Virus record (IMG/VR): IMGVR_UViG_3300018018_000094
Span: 1-22,214 of that record
Length of the DNA: 22,214 nucleotides
Reading direction: 5' to 3' (one strand)
From: a virus
Positions 15,261 through 21,077 of this stretch are shown piece after piece. The notes beneath the pieces are model-generated. The model saw only the letters and a program-made list of their open reading frames with translations. It had not been told where the DNA came from and searched no databases. The translations under genes and the position numbers were made by a program. The stretch's first letter is position 1. Every line of letters starts with the position of its first letter.

Positions 15261-15563
15261 CTACACCCTTCTTTCTTCTACTGCAGCGCCTGGTGTCTCA
15301 GGCTGCTTAAATACTCCTGCTAAGTTAGCTGGAATAATGGTCTTTGGTCTACCGACAGGTCTTCTGACTGGAGACTGTGGAATTTCTTCTTCAAATTGAA
15401 TATCTTCTGATATAGGAGGTGTTACTATTCTTCTACGAGGAGGATCTTCATAATCACTTACGCCTCCTGTATAATCTTCAACTAACACTTTCATTACCCT
15501 TTGTCCATCAAACAAATAAGCAACTTCACCATTCGGTGTGTTTCTAATTTCTATAATCTTCAT
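15261..15563 (-). CDS. Small protein with AT-hook-like motif, 100 aa
   Basis: The N-terminal 30 residues (KIIEIRNTPNGEVAYLFDG) are beta-prone. The middle is acidic and Pro-rich, and residues 66-75 read VRRPVGRPKT, which contains the GRP core flanked by basic residues that defines AT-hooks binding the minor groove of AT-rich DNA. One hook alone binds weakly, so this is suggestive only. The rest looks disordered. It shares a 4-nt ATGA overlap with the upstream gene. DNA binding during packaging or regulation is possible. Confidence 0.7.
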   Translation of the reverse strand: MKIIEIRNTPNGEVAYLFDGQRVMKVLVEDYTGGVSDYEDPPRRRIVTPPISEDIQFEEEIPQSPVRRPVGRPKTIIPANLAGVFKQPETPGAAVEERRV

Positions 15564-15814
15564 ACAGTTATGTTTAATTCTAGCAACTTGCGAATAATTT
15601 GAATCTTTTCTCCTTCAGACATCTTGCCTAACGTCGGATTAGCCACTCTTAAAAGTATCTCTTGTGTAGCTCCTTTATACGCTGGAGCACCATCAATCTT
15701 CTTTGCAACCCACGCCATAAATGAGATGGAACCCATATTACGAACGATATTACCCGATTTATCAAGCGGATAATCCAATATCTCTTTATCACTGGAATCT
15801 TTTGTGATTTGCAT
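15560..15814 (-). CDS. Hypothetical protein, 84 aa
   Basis: Not recognised. It is a small soluble protein with a normal globular composition: a SISFMAWVAKKIDG helix near residues 29-42 and a C-terminal helix with EGEKIQIIRKLLEL. AAAAGGAA at 15821-15828, 6 nt before the ATG, is a good ribosome binding site and favours this frame over the basic open frame that overlaps it (15649-15903). The 75 nt upstream (15815-15889) hold no gene I can support and are the longest gap in the window. It lies within the small pre-portal gene cluster. Confidence 0.72.
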   Translation of the reverse strand: MQITKDSSDKEILDYPLDKSGNIVRNMGSISFMAWVAKKIDGAPAYKGATQEILLRVANPTLGKMSEGEKIQIIRKLLELNITV

Positions 15815-15889
15815 ATTTTATTCCTTTTCCAATCAAGTGGATTAGTAGAGGTGTTTAATTTACGACGAAGTCTACGCTGTCTTTTCAGG

Positions 15890-16690
15890 TCATGCAGTAT
15901 CATTTTGTAGTTTCTTATCTTGCTTAATTATGTCATCCAAATTGGGATCATTGATAGAAAACGGCTGTCCCTTGCTATCAATGTAAATTCCTCCACCTTT
16001 TTGCGCTTCACGAGCTCTTGTAATTTTATCTACCTCTTCTCGCAAGTATTCAGCTTCATCAAGATTATTAATAGCCAACTGGATAAACAGCATATCCCAG
16101 ACCAACCTTTTTACTCCTTCTTGGGTCTCGCAAAAATCTATGTAAGTATATCCTTTCGCTTTGTTATTAGGCAGTTGCAGCCATTTCCGAAATCTTTCCT
16201 TTTCTTCTTCTACATTAACTTTACATATCTTACCAATAACTTCTGCTTGTTTCCTCAGATATTCTATGAACATATTCACAAACATCTCAAAGTCAAACCG
16301 CATCCGAGTCTGAAATACTCTGCTCTCTTTCGTATGATGACCTTTGTAACGAAACAACTCCGCTAAGAAAGAAGCGCTCTCTTTGCCTCTTTCAAACAAA
16401 TACATAGACAACACATTGTCCTTCTGGTCTTGATTCAACTTAGGATCAGCTAATGCCACAATGAGCTTCTGTTCATGCGTTCCTGTTCTGTCAAGTTTGA
16501 CAATCTTCTTATGACCTGTAAATGGATCTTTAACTTCCACTTTCTGGACAGGCGGCAAATTATACTTGTCTAACGTGAGTTTTGTCTTTTCTACCGATTC
16601 CTTCGGGGTCAATGTATTTGAGTCCAGGATCGTAAGTCCACTTGCCAATGAATCTTTTTCTATCGGCTTCAAAGTCTTCTTCTTTTTCAT
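15890..16690 (-). CDS. Hypothetical protein, 266 aa
   Basis: Not recognised. The Lys-rich N-terminus (MKKKKTLKPIEKD) is followed by a low-complexity segment and then, from about residue 75, a mostly helical domain (HEQKLIVALADPKLNQDQKD, then FDFEMFVNMFIEYLRKQAEVI) and a charged C-terminus. No membrane segment is seen. The start at 16690 is chosen because GGAG lies 5 nt before it; an ATG at 16711 has none. This start makes the gene overlap the upstream transferase-like gene out of phase by 131 nt, much more than any other junction here. The next in-frame Met would remove about 95 residues. A scaffold, adaptor or packaging-accessory role would fit the position but is not supported by motifs. 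Confidence 0.72.
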   Translation of the reverse strand: MKKKKTLKPIEKDSLASGLTILDSNTLTPKESVEKTKLTLDKYNLPPVQKVEVKDPFTGHKKIVKLDRTGTHEQKLIVALADPKLNQDQKDNVLSMYLFERGKESASFLAELFRYKGHHTKESRVFQTRMRFDFEMFVNMFIEYLRKQAEVIGKICKVNVEEEKERFRKWLQLPNNKAKGYTYIDFCETQEGVKRLVWDMLFIQLAINNLDEAEYLREEVDKITRAREAQKGGGIYIDSKGQPFSINDPNLDDIIKQDKKLQNDTA

Positions 16691-17456
16691 AATCGCTCCA
16701 AGGAAAATCAAATGGAAAGATAGGGATTCGTTGCGAAGTTATAGCTTCAAAACTTTTCTGTTTAATCTGCTGCCACAAATCAGCTTGTAAGAATACATGC
16801 GTATGATATTCTGGATCAAGAGTAATCATCTCAGCCACATAACGAGGCATTGCTGTTAGATTAAATTGCAGATCCCTTTCTTCTACTGGCATTGAATTGT
16901 TATACTTGTCAAAGTTTTCAGGCTCGATTATCGACCTTAAATCATAGCCAGAAATTACTTTTGCATCATCTGATCTATTCGCTCTATCTATCAAAACATC
17001 TATAGCACCTTCCTGTATCATTATCCAGGGATTGAAAACCATAATGAATTGAGAATCAGTTTCATCTAGAGCCACTCGTAGTCCTTCTATTAAATACTCA
17101 TTATAAGTTGCCTTTCTCCCAACTGGGATGTTCAAAACATTGCCGCGTTTTGTCCAGCCAATTAAGATGTTTGTAACAGATGTCGGATCTGCTAAGTCAT
17201 TTGACAAAGATTCTGGATGCGCAACAAAAATAACATACAAAGAATGTATGTTAGAATATAACCTGCTTAATGCAAGTCTCAACACCTCTCCATTAACCGG
17301 ATTCTTCGGTATGTCTGCCCAATATCCGAACAACGGAACGACGACTGTCACTTTTGTTTTAGCAGTGACACCAATGAATTCTTTCAAAGTCTTATCTAAA
17401 GGCTTTTCTTTTAAACTTTGAGATTTCTTTTTTCTGTCATAAATTCCTCTAGGCAT
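16560..17456 (-). CDS. GT-A-like protein with degenerate metal motif
   Basis: A 298-aa protein with a basic N-terminal extension (1-33, many Lys/Arg) followed by VTVVVPLFGYW (36-46), as at the start of GT2 enzymes. SQFIMVFNPWI (135-145) occupies the place where GT2 proteins carry their D-x-D strand end, but the acidic pair is replaced by N-P. LIDRANRSDDAKVISGYDLRS then follows as in GT-A folds. HVFLQADLWQQI and a Trp/Asp-rich C-terminus complete a transferase-sized domain. It may be an inactive or divergent transferase, or a sugar-binding subunit. The C-terminal 43 codons overlap the next gene in another frame. The upstream GT2 ends 14 nt before it. Confidence 0.72.
   Translation of the reverse strand: MPRGIYDRKKKSQSLKEKPLDKTLKEFIGVTAKTKVTVVVPLFGYWADIPKNPVNGEVLRLALSRLYSNIHSLYVIFVAHPESLSNDLADPTSVTNILIGWTKRGNVLNIPVGRKATYNEYLIEGLRVALDETDSQFIMVFNPWIMIQEGAIDVLIDRANRSDDAKVISGYDLRSIIEPENFDKYNNSMPVEERDLQFNLTAMPRYVAEMITLDPEYHTHVFLQADLWQQIKQKSFEAITSQRIPIFPFDFPWSDYEKEEDFEADRKRFIGKWTYDPGLKYIDPEGIGRKDKTHVRQV
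16696..16699 (-). promoter_or_regulatory. GGAG ribosome binding site deciding the 16690 start
   Basis: On the minus strand the sequence is TTGGAGCGATTATG, with GGAG 5 nt before ATG 16690, inside the coding end of the upstream gene. It supports genuine translation from within the long overlap. Confidence 0.6.
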
Positions 17457-17470
17457 ATATTTTTTGTTAA

Positions 17471-18292
17471 TTACGCACTTGGATTTTGTAATGTGCTCTT
17501 TATAGATTTCTTTTCATCATTGTAAGGATGCTGAAACTTTTCTTCTGTCGGCACTCCTCCCCATTTCTCAATGAAAGCCGCTCTATTCTTTTCAAACATC
17601 TCAGATGTAACTATTCGCCTGCCTCTCTCGCTTCCCACATTCTGAGTCATGCTCCCATAATGATAAAACATCGCTGTCGGCAAAAGAATAGCCAGAAGTC
17701 CAGCAAGCTGCATCCGATAATGATAATCATTGTCTTCAAAATAAGCAGGAGCGAACAACTCATCAAATTCTCCCACAATTTCCCAACAAGGTTTGTTTAT
17801 CATAATCATTGAAAAACAAGGATGCTCCGTTTCTTCCACGCTCTCTTTGTCCTTGGCGTTCAATGTGCTGATTAGAGATGGAATCAGATTGGCTGCTTTC
17901 ATTTCTCCATCAACAGGCATTCCTGTAACCATAGCCACATCACCTTTGTCAAATCTCTCAACGAGTCTCCAAATCGCTTCAGGATGCATGACTATGTCAT
18001 TATTGCAGACTAACCCAAAATCCATTTTATTCTCCCAAGCATACATCATTCCGAAGTTTACAGACCTTTGAAATCCCCATCTGTCACTATTCTTGTGATA
18101 ATGAAATAATTCGCTTTCTAATTTCGAAGCTTCCCTGCTAGTTTCGTCTGTGGAATTGTTATCAATCAAAAGAATATGAGAATCGATATTATGCACTTTC
18201 GCACGTATCATAGCTTCAAAGATAGAATCCAAGCAAGGACTTGTATATTTCTGCCAGAGATTGATAACTGGAACTATGATTTCAACTTTCAT
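17471..18292 (-). CDS. GT2 family glycosyltransferase
   Basis: A canonical 273-aa GT2 enzyme. VEIIVPVIN opens the Rossmann-like half, IDNNSTDE (43-50) binds the nucleotide, RWGFQRSVNFG (71-81) is the usual N-x-G region, LVCNNDI with N98-D99 is the D-x-D equivalent, and PAYFEDNDY (182-190) holds the E186-D187 pair of the acceptor/catalytic base site followed by HYRM. The pattern is rhamnosyl- or hexosyltransferase-like, but the sugar cannot be read. No membrane segment is present, so it acts in the cytoplasm on a soluble or peripheral acceptor. The start overlaps the zinc-ribbon gene stop by 4 nt. Confidence 0.92.
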   Translation of the reverse strand: MKVEIIVPVINLWQKYTSPCLDSIFEAMIRAKVHNIDSHILLIDNNSTDETSREASKLESELFHYHKNSDRWGFQRSVNFGMMYAWENKMDFGLVCNNDIVMHPEAIWRLVERFDKGDVAMVTGMPVDGEMKAANLIPSLISTLNAKDKESVEETEHPCFSMIMINKPCWEIVGEFDELFAPAYFEDNDYHYRMQLAGLLAILLPTAMFYHYGSMTQNVGSERGRRIVTSEMFEKNRAAFIEKWGGVPTEEKFQHPYNDEKKSIKSTLQNPSA

Positions 18293-18444
18293 AAATAATT
18301 GACTTTAAGTAAAGAAGTGAAATGCCACTTATAGCATTTGTCACAAAGATACACTCTCATTCGCTTGCCGTTTCTTAACAAACTGCGCATAGCGTGATGT
18401 GCCGCTTTCTTAGTCCCGAATCCTTGCTTGGTGCATACAATCAT
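18289..18444 (-). CDS. Small zinc-ribbon protein, 51 aa
   Basis: A short gene read directly from the minus strand: ATG at 18444-18442, stop TGA at 18291-18289. It has C4, then an Ala/His/Arg helix (TKKAAHHAMRSLLRNGKR), then RVYLCDKCYKWHFTS with C34-x2-C37 and H41. This layout, one cysteine near the N-terminus, a basic helix, and Y-x-C-x2-C-x3-WH-x-TS, is common in very small phage proteins of unknown function that probably bind one zinc ion. It fills the space between two GT2 genes exactly, with 4 nt upstream and a 4-nt ATGA overlap downstream, which supports real translation. Nucleic-acid binding is a guess. Confidence 0.82.
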   Translation of the reverse strand: MIVCTKQGFGTKKAAHHAMRSLLRNGKRMRVYLCDKCYKWHFTSLLKVNYL

Positions 18445-18448
18445 AAAA

Positions 18449-19069
18449 TCAATAGCCTGTTATATGTTGAGCCAAATCTTCTTTCGTGACTCCAATAAAA
18501 TATCCTGCTTCTCTCATACGCAAAACATAATCGACATCTTCGCCGTTTCCTCCCTTAGTTAAGCAAGTTCCACGCTCATCAAACATTCCAACTTCCTGCA
18601 TTGCCGCCTTCGGAAGCATCCAGCCAACTCCTGGAACTTGATCCATTTCTCTGAACCATTCATCCATAATTCCACCTTTAAGAAAGCCATGAGCAGTATG
18701 ACGCCAAACGCCAAGTATGCCGATGTTGGGATGATGCTCGAATGTCTCAAACATCTTCTTGTGAAAGTCTTTGCTGTATTCTACATCATTGTCGGATATA
18801 AAAAGAAATGGAGCGCGAGACAGACCTAAAGCGTTATTCGTTGCATAGCTCCAACCTCTGTTCTCGGGAAGCAAGACGAGAAATGCGCGATACAGACATT
18901 TCATATCATCTAAGAATTCCCTAACTCCCTTTTCAGTCGAGCCGTTGTCTACGACAATGAATCGCTCGCATGCTTCCAATGCTCCAGAAGTGACCAATGA
19001 TGCCACTGTGCGTTTAAGATAGTCTAAACGATTCCAAGACCTTAAGATGATGTCAAACTTGTTTTCCAT
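18449..19069 (-). CDS. GT2 family glycosyltransferase, short
   Basis: A 206-aa GT2 protein. FIVVDNGST (37-45) binds the nucleotide, LLPENRGWSYATNNAL is the conserved N-R-G region, FISDNDVEY with D93-x-D95 is the metal motif, and GGNGEDVDYVLR (173-184) gives the E177-D178 acceptor-site pair. It is close to the minimum length of a complete catalytic domain and has no C-terminal extension. GGGA lies about 6 nt before the ATG. The start overlaps the end of the RGP-like gene by 17 nt. The sugar and acceptor are not predictable. Confidence 0.92.
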   Translation of the reverse strand: MENKFDIILRSWNRLDYLKRTVASLVTSGALEACERFIVVDNGSTEKGVREFLDDMKCLYRAFLVLLPENRGWSYATNNALGLSRAPFLFISDNDVEYSKDFHKKMFETFEHHPNIGILGVWRHTAHGFLKGGIMDEWFREMDQVPGVGWMLPKAAMQEVGMFDERGTCLTKGGNGEDVDYVLRMREAGYFIGVTKEDLAQHITGY

Positions 19070-20048
19070 ATTTGTCCCAAACCTTCACCCACCATTCCAT
19101 AGCGGGAATCATATTTTTAAACTGCGGACTTTTGCTAGATAAATTCTTAAAACATTCAACAAAAACTTTAAAAGACTTGTCGTATTGTTTATTTTTTATT
19201 TCATCATTTCTCAAAAATATCGCCATATCAACTCTTTCAATAAAACTTTCTTCCCATTTATACATAGCCTCTTCCGCTGCTGTGTCTGCTGCGATATCAA
19301 TCGTTGTGTCGTGATAAGTAATCGGCTGTCCATAACTCATTCCTTCATGCCTCTTGCGCATCAAGCGCTGGAAGATATATCCTCCCCAAATATCATCAAT
19401 CCTGCGAAACTTATCATCACCATACTCAAAATTCGGAATAAAGAAGAATCCTGGAACTGCTTCTCTCAACATGGCAAAGTTACCGCCAGAAAAAGGAATT
19501 GGCGCAAGGGCAGGATGTGAACTAGCATCCAAGACTTCAGTCGGTTCAGTCTTACTCCTGTCTTTGCCGTTAATATCCAAGACATTATTCCAAAGTCCCA
19601 TATTGGCAACAATCTTCCAATTGCGCATAAAATATGGATAGCCGCGAGAATAATAGCCAGTTCCTCTAAGAGGATTTTCCCAACCACCTGTTATTTTGCA
19701 TCCAAGATATTTCAGATGTTCCGCTACAAAACCTGACTGCACGATGCAATCGCTGTCCAATCCGATAATAACATCATAGCCTTCGCTATAAGCTAAAATA
19801 TGACCAAACACACGACAAGCAGCTTGATGGTGAAAGAACTTAGCAAACTCATCATAAAGATCTCCCAAGAATACTGCTTGGTCAAAGTAGTTATATCTCC
19901 GCCATTCAGCAGGCAAACTTTCTAATTCACCATCGCTATCATCCACAATAATCACATCAGCATTTCCAGCGACAGCTTCTCTCTGCAAAGAAGTTATCCA
20001 TTCTTCTGTCAGTTTAATGTGGCAAGGAATTACGATTGCGATTTTCAT
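19053..20048 (-). CDS. Reversibly glycosylated polypeptide / UDP-arabinopyranose mutase-like protein (GT75-like)
   Basis: A 331-aa GT-A protein whose motifs match plant RGP/UAM proteins: IIVDDSD (33-39), IIGLDSDC with D98-x-D100, SRGYPYFMR (134-142), NMGLWNNVLDIN (149-160), PIPFSGGNFAM (183-193) and DDIWGGYIF (218-226). In plant enzymes, which interconvert UDP-arabinopyranose and UDP-arabinofuranose while becoming self-glycosylated on arginine, the RGYPFSLR segment holds two arginines seven residues apart; here R135 and R142 keep that spacing. The C-terminus (about 265-331) is helical and diverges. Start 20048 gives a 4-nt ATGA overlap; the frame from 20057 adds three residues. It could be a mutase or a related transferase; the exact UDP-sugar is inferred. 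Confidence 0.82.
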   Translation of the reverse strand: MKIAIVIPCHIKLTEEWITSLQREAVAGNADVIIVDDSDGELESLPAEWRRYNYFDQAVFLGDLYDEFAKFFHHQAACRVFGHILAYSEGYDVIIGLDSDCIVQSGFVAEHLKYLGCKITGGWENPLRGTGYYSRGYPYFMRNWKIVANMGLWNNVLDINGKDRSKTEPTEVLDASSHPALAPIPFSGGNFAMLREAVPGFFFIPNFEYGDDKFRRIDDIWGGYIFQRLMRKRHEGMSYGQPITYHDTTIDIAADTAAEEAMYKWEESFIERVDMAIFLRNDEIKNKQYDKSFKVFVECFKNLSSKSPQFKNMIPAMEWWVKVWDKYGKQV

Positions 20049-20884
20049 ACTTTGCAAGGAATTAATTTTTTAACATCTCTATACTCCGTAAGCCACTGTC
20101 TTTCAGCTTCTAAGTAAACAGTTTTGTCCCAAGTTTCTATCATCGAAAGATTATGTGCTTCACACCACTCTTTCCCATAATCAGGATTTGCTCCGACTGT
20201 CTGTCCGCTGATATGGTCGCAAGCAATTCCTAAAACTCCAATTTCATATCCTATTTCTCTCGTCTCACAAGACAGCAATCTATCATAGAAATGATGAGGC
20301 GGGAAATTCTCTCTCTGTTTAATCTTTTCCAAAACCTCTTTTCTGAATATCATAGCACATCCATCCACAACCGCAGCCTGTGAATACCCATCACTGCACC
20401 TGCCGTGCATTCCAGCTGGACTGCCTTTCCAAACTGTCTTTGTCCCATCTGCATTCTGCCTCATGCTTTCATTGCCTTGAAAGTTTGACGTAGTGCCATG
20501 ACCGCGACCACCATCATTATCAATCTCGTTTGAACCTACAAAACCAAGCAAGCCAAGTTTAGGTCTTTTTGCAAACTCCTCCAGAACTCTCTTGCCCCAA
20601 TTAGGTTCAGCAAGTATCAAATCACTGTGGAAGAATGCCAAGATGTCTGCGTCAGTATGCTTCAGTGCTTCCCAGAAAATTGGATAAACTCCGATGTTCT
20701 TTTTTAGGTAAACACAATGGATAGATTCTCTCTTAAAGGGTTTAGCAGAGCCATTGTCTATCGCTATAATTTCAGTTGTCCAGTTTTTGTTTTCATACGG
20801 CACTAAATAAGCGGACATCAAATCAATCGCTGTATCAGCTAAGTCAAATTCATTCAAGACTGGCACGACAATTGCGAGTTTCAT
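20045..20884 (-). CDS. GT2-like glycosyltransferase
   Basis: A 279-aa GT-A enzyme. LAIVVPVLNEFD (3-14) is the first strand, IIAIDNGS (39-46) the nucleotide site, KKNIGVYPIFWEAL the usual K-N-x-G region, and AFFHSDL with H86-x-D88 stands at the D-x-D position. The middle (about 120-165) is Gly/Asn/Ser-rich, with GGRGHGTTSNF and SPAGMHGRCSDGYSQ forming a long loop not typical of minimal GT2 proteins. VVDGCAMIFRKEVL (172-185) and FYDRLLSCETREIGYEIG follow as in acceptor-site regions. Several conserved-looking His/Cys residues could bind metal. It is the first glycan gene after the immunity-like gene, 6 nt downstream. Confidence 0.86.
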   Translation of the reverse strand: MKLAIVVPVLNEFDLADTAIDLMSAYLVPYENKNWTTEIIAIDNGSAKPFKRESIHCVYLKKNIGVYPIFWEALKHTDADILAFFHSDLILAEPNWGKRVLEEFAKRPKLGLLGFVGSNEIDNDGGRGHGTTSNFQGNESMRQNADGTKTVWKGSPAGMHGRCSDGYSQAAVVDGCAMIFRKEVLEKIKQRENFPPHHFYDRLLSCETREIGYEIGVLGIACDHISGQTVGANPDYGKEWCEAHNLSMIETWDKTVYLEAERQWLTEYRDVKKLIPCKV

Positions 20885-20890
20885 ATTCTT

Positions 20891-21067
20891 TTAGTTATCT
20901 ACCATTGAAGCCCAGACTAATGCAATAACCCAACCAATCAATGTCCATCCTAATAAAAAGTTAAGCACTCCAATTGCAACAACATTTTTCTTGTGATAGC
21001 TAGATGCGATTATTGTCGGCAAAAAATATATAGCCAAAAAGATGATTGCTAGTAATAATGCTCCCAT
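20891..21067 (-). CDS. Small membrane protein, superinfection immunity family-like
   Basis: A 58-aa gene read from the minus strand: ATG 21067-21065, stop TAA 20893-20891. It has two hydrophobic segments, about residues 3-21 (LLLAIIFLAIYFLPTII) and 31-52, separated by a short basic loop (SSYHKK). The phrases YFLPTIIA and VLNFLLGWTLIGWVIALVWA are hallmarks of the superinfection-immunity family named after phage T4 Imm, inner-membrane proteins that block DNA entry by a second phage; members also occur widely in bacteria. It fits exactly between terminase (10 nt) and the first transferase (6 nt). Function in this phage is inferred from family resemblance. Confidence 0.85.
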   Translation of the reverse strand: MGALLLAIIFLAIYFLPTIIASSYHKKNVVAIGVLNFLLGWTLIGWVIALVWASMVDN

Positions 21068-21077
21068 AAAAAATTAG

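Noticed and set aside
15649-15903. Basic 84-aa minus-strand frame overlapping the 84-aa gene at 15560-15814
   Set aside because: It overlaps another frame by 166 nt, has no ribosome binding site and has an unusual Arg/Lys/Ile composition. The competing frame has AAAAGGAA before its ATG and a 4-nt coupling to the next gene. The first 30 codons could still be a leader.
15920-16366. 148-aa plus-strand frame
   Set aside because: Antisense to the 266-aa gene; Phe/Ile/Ser-rich composition typical of a reverse-strand shadow, with no start signal.
2163-20884. Bacterial O-antigen or capsule locus on a host chromosome
   Set aside because: No Wzx, Wzy, ABC transporter, initiating transferase or other membrane export gene is present, while terminase, portal and a virion-like fibre lie in the same transcription unit.
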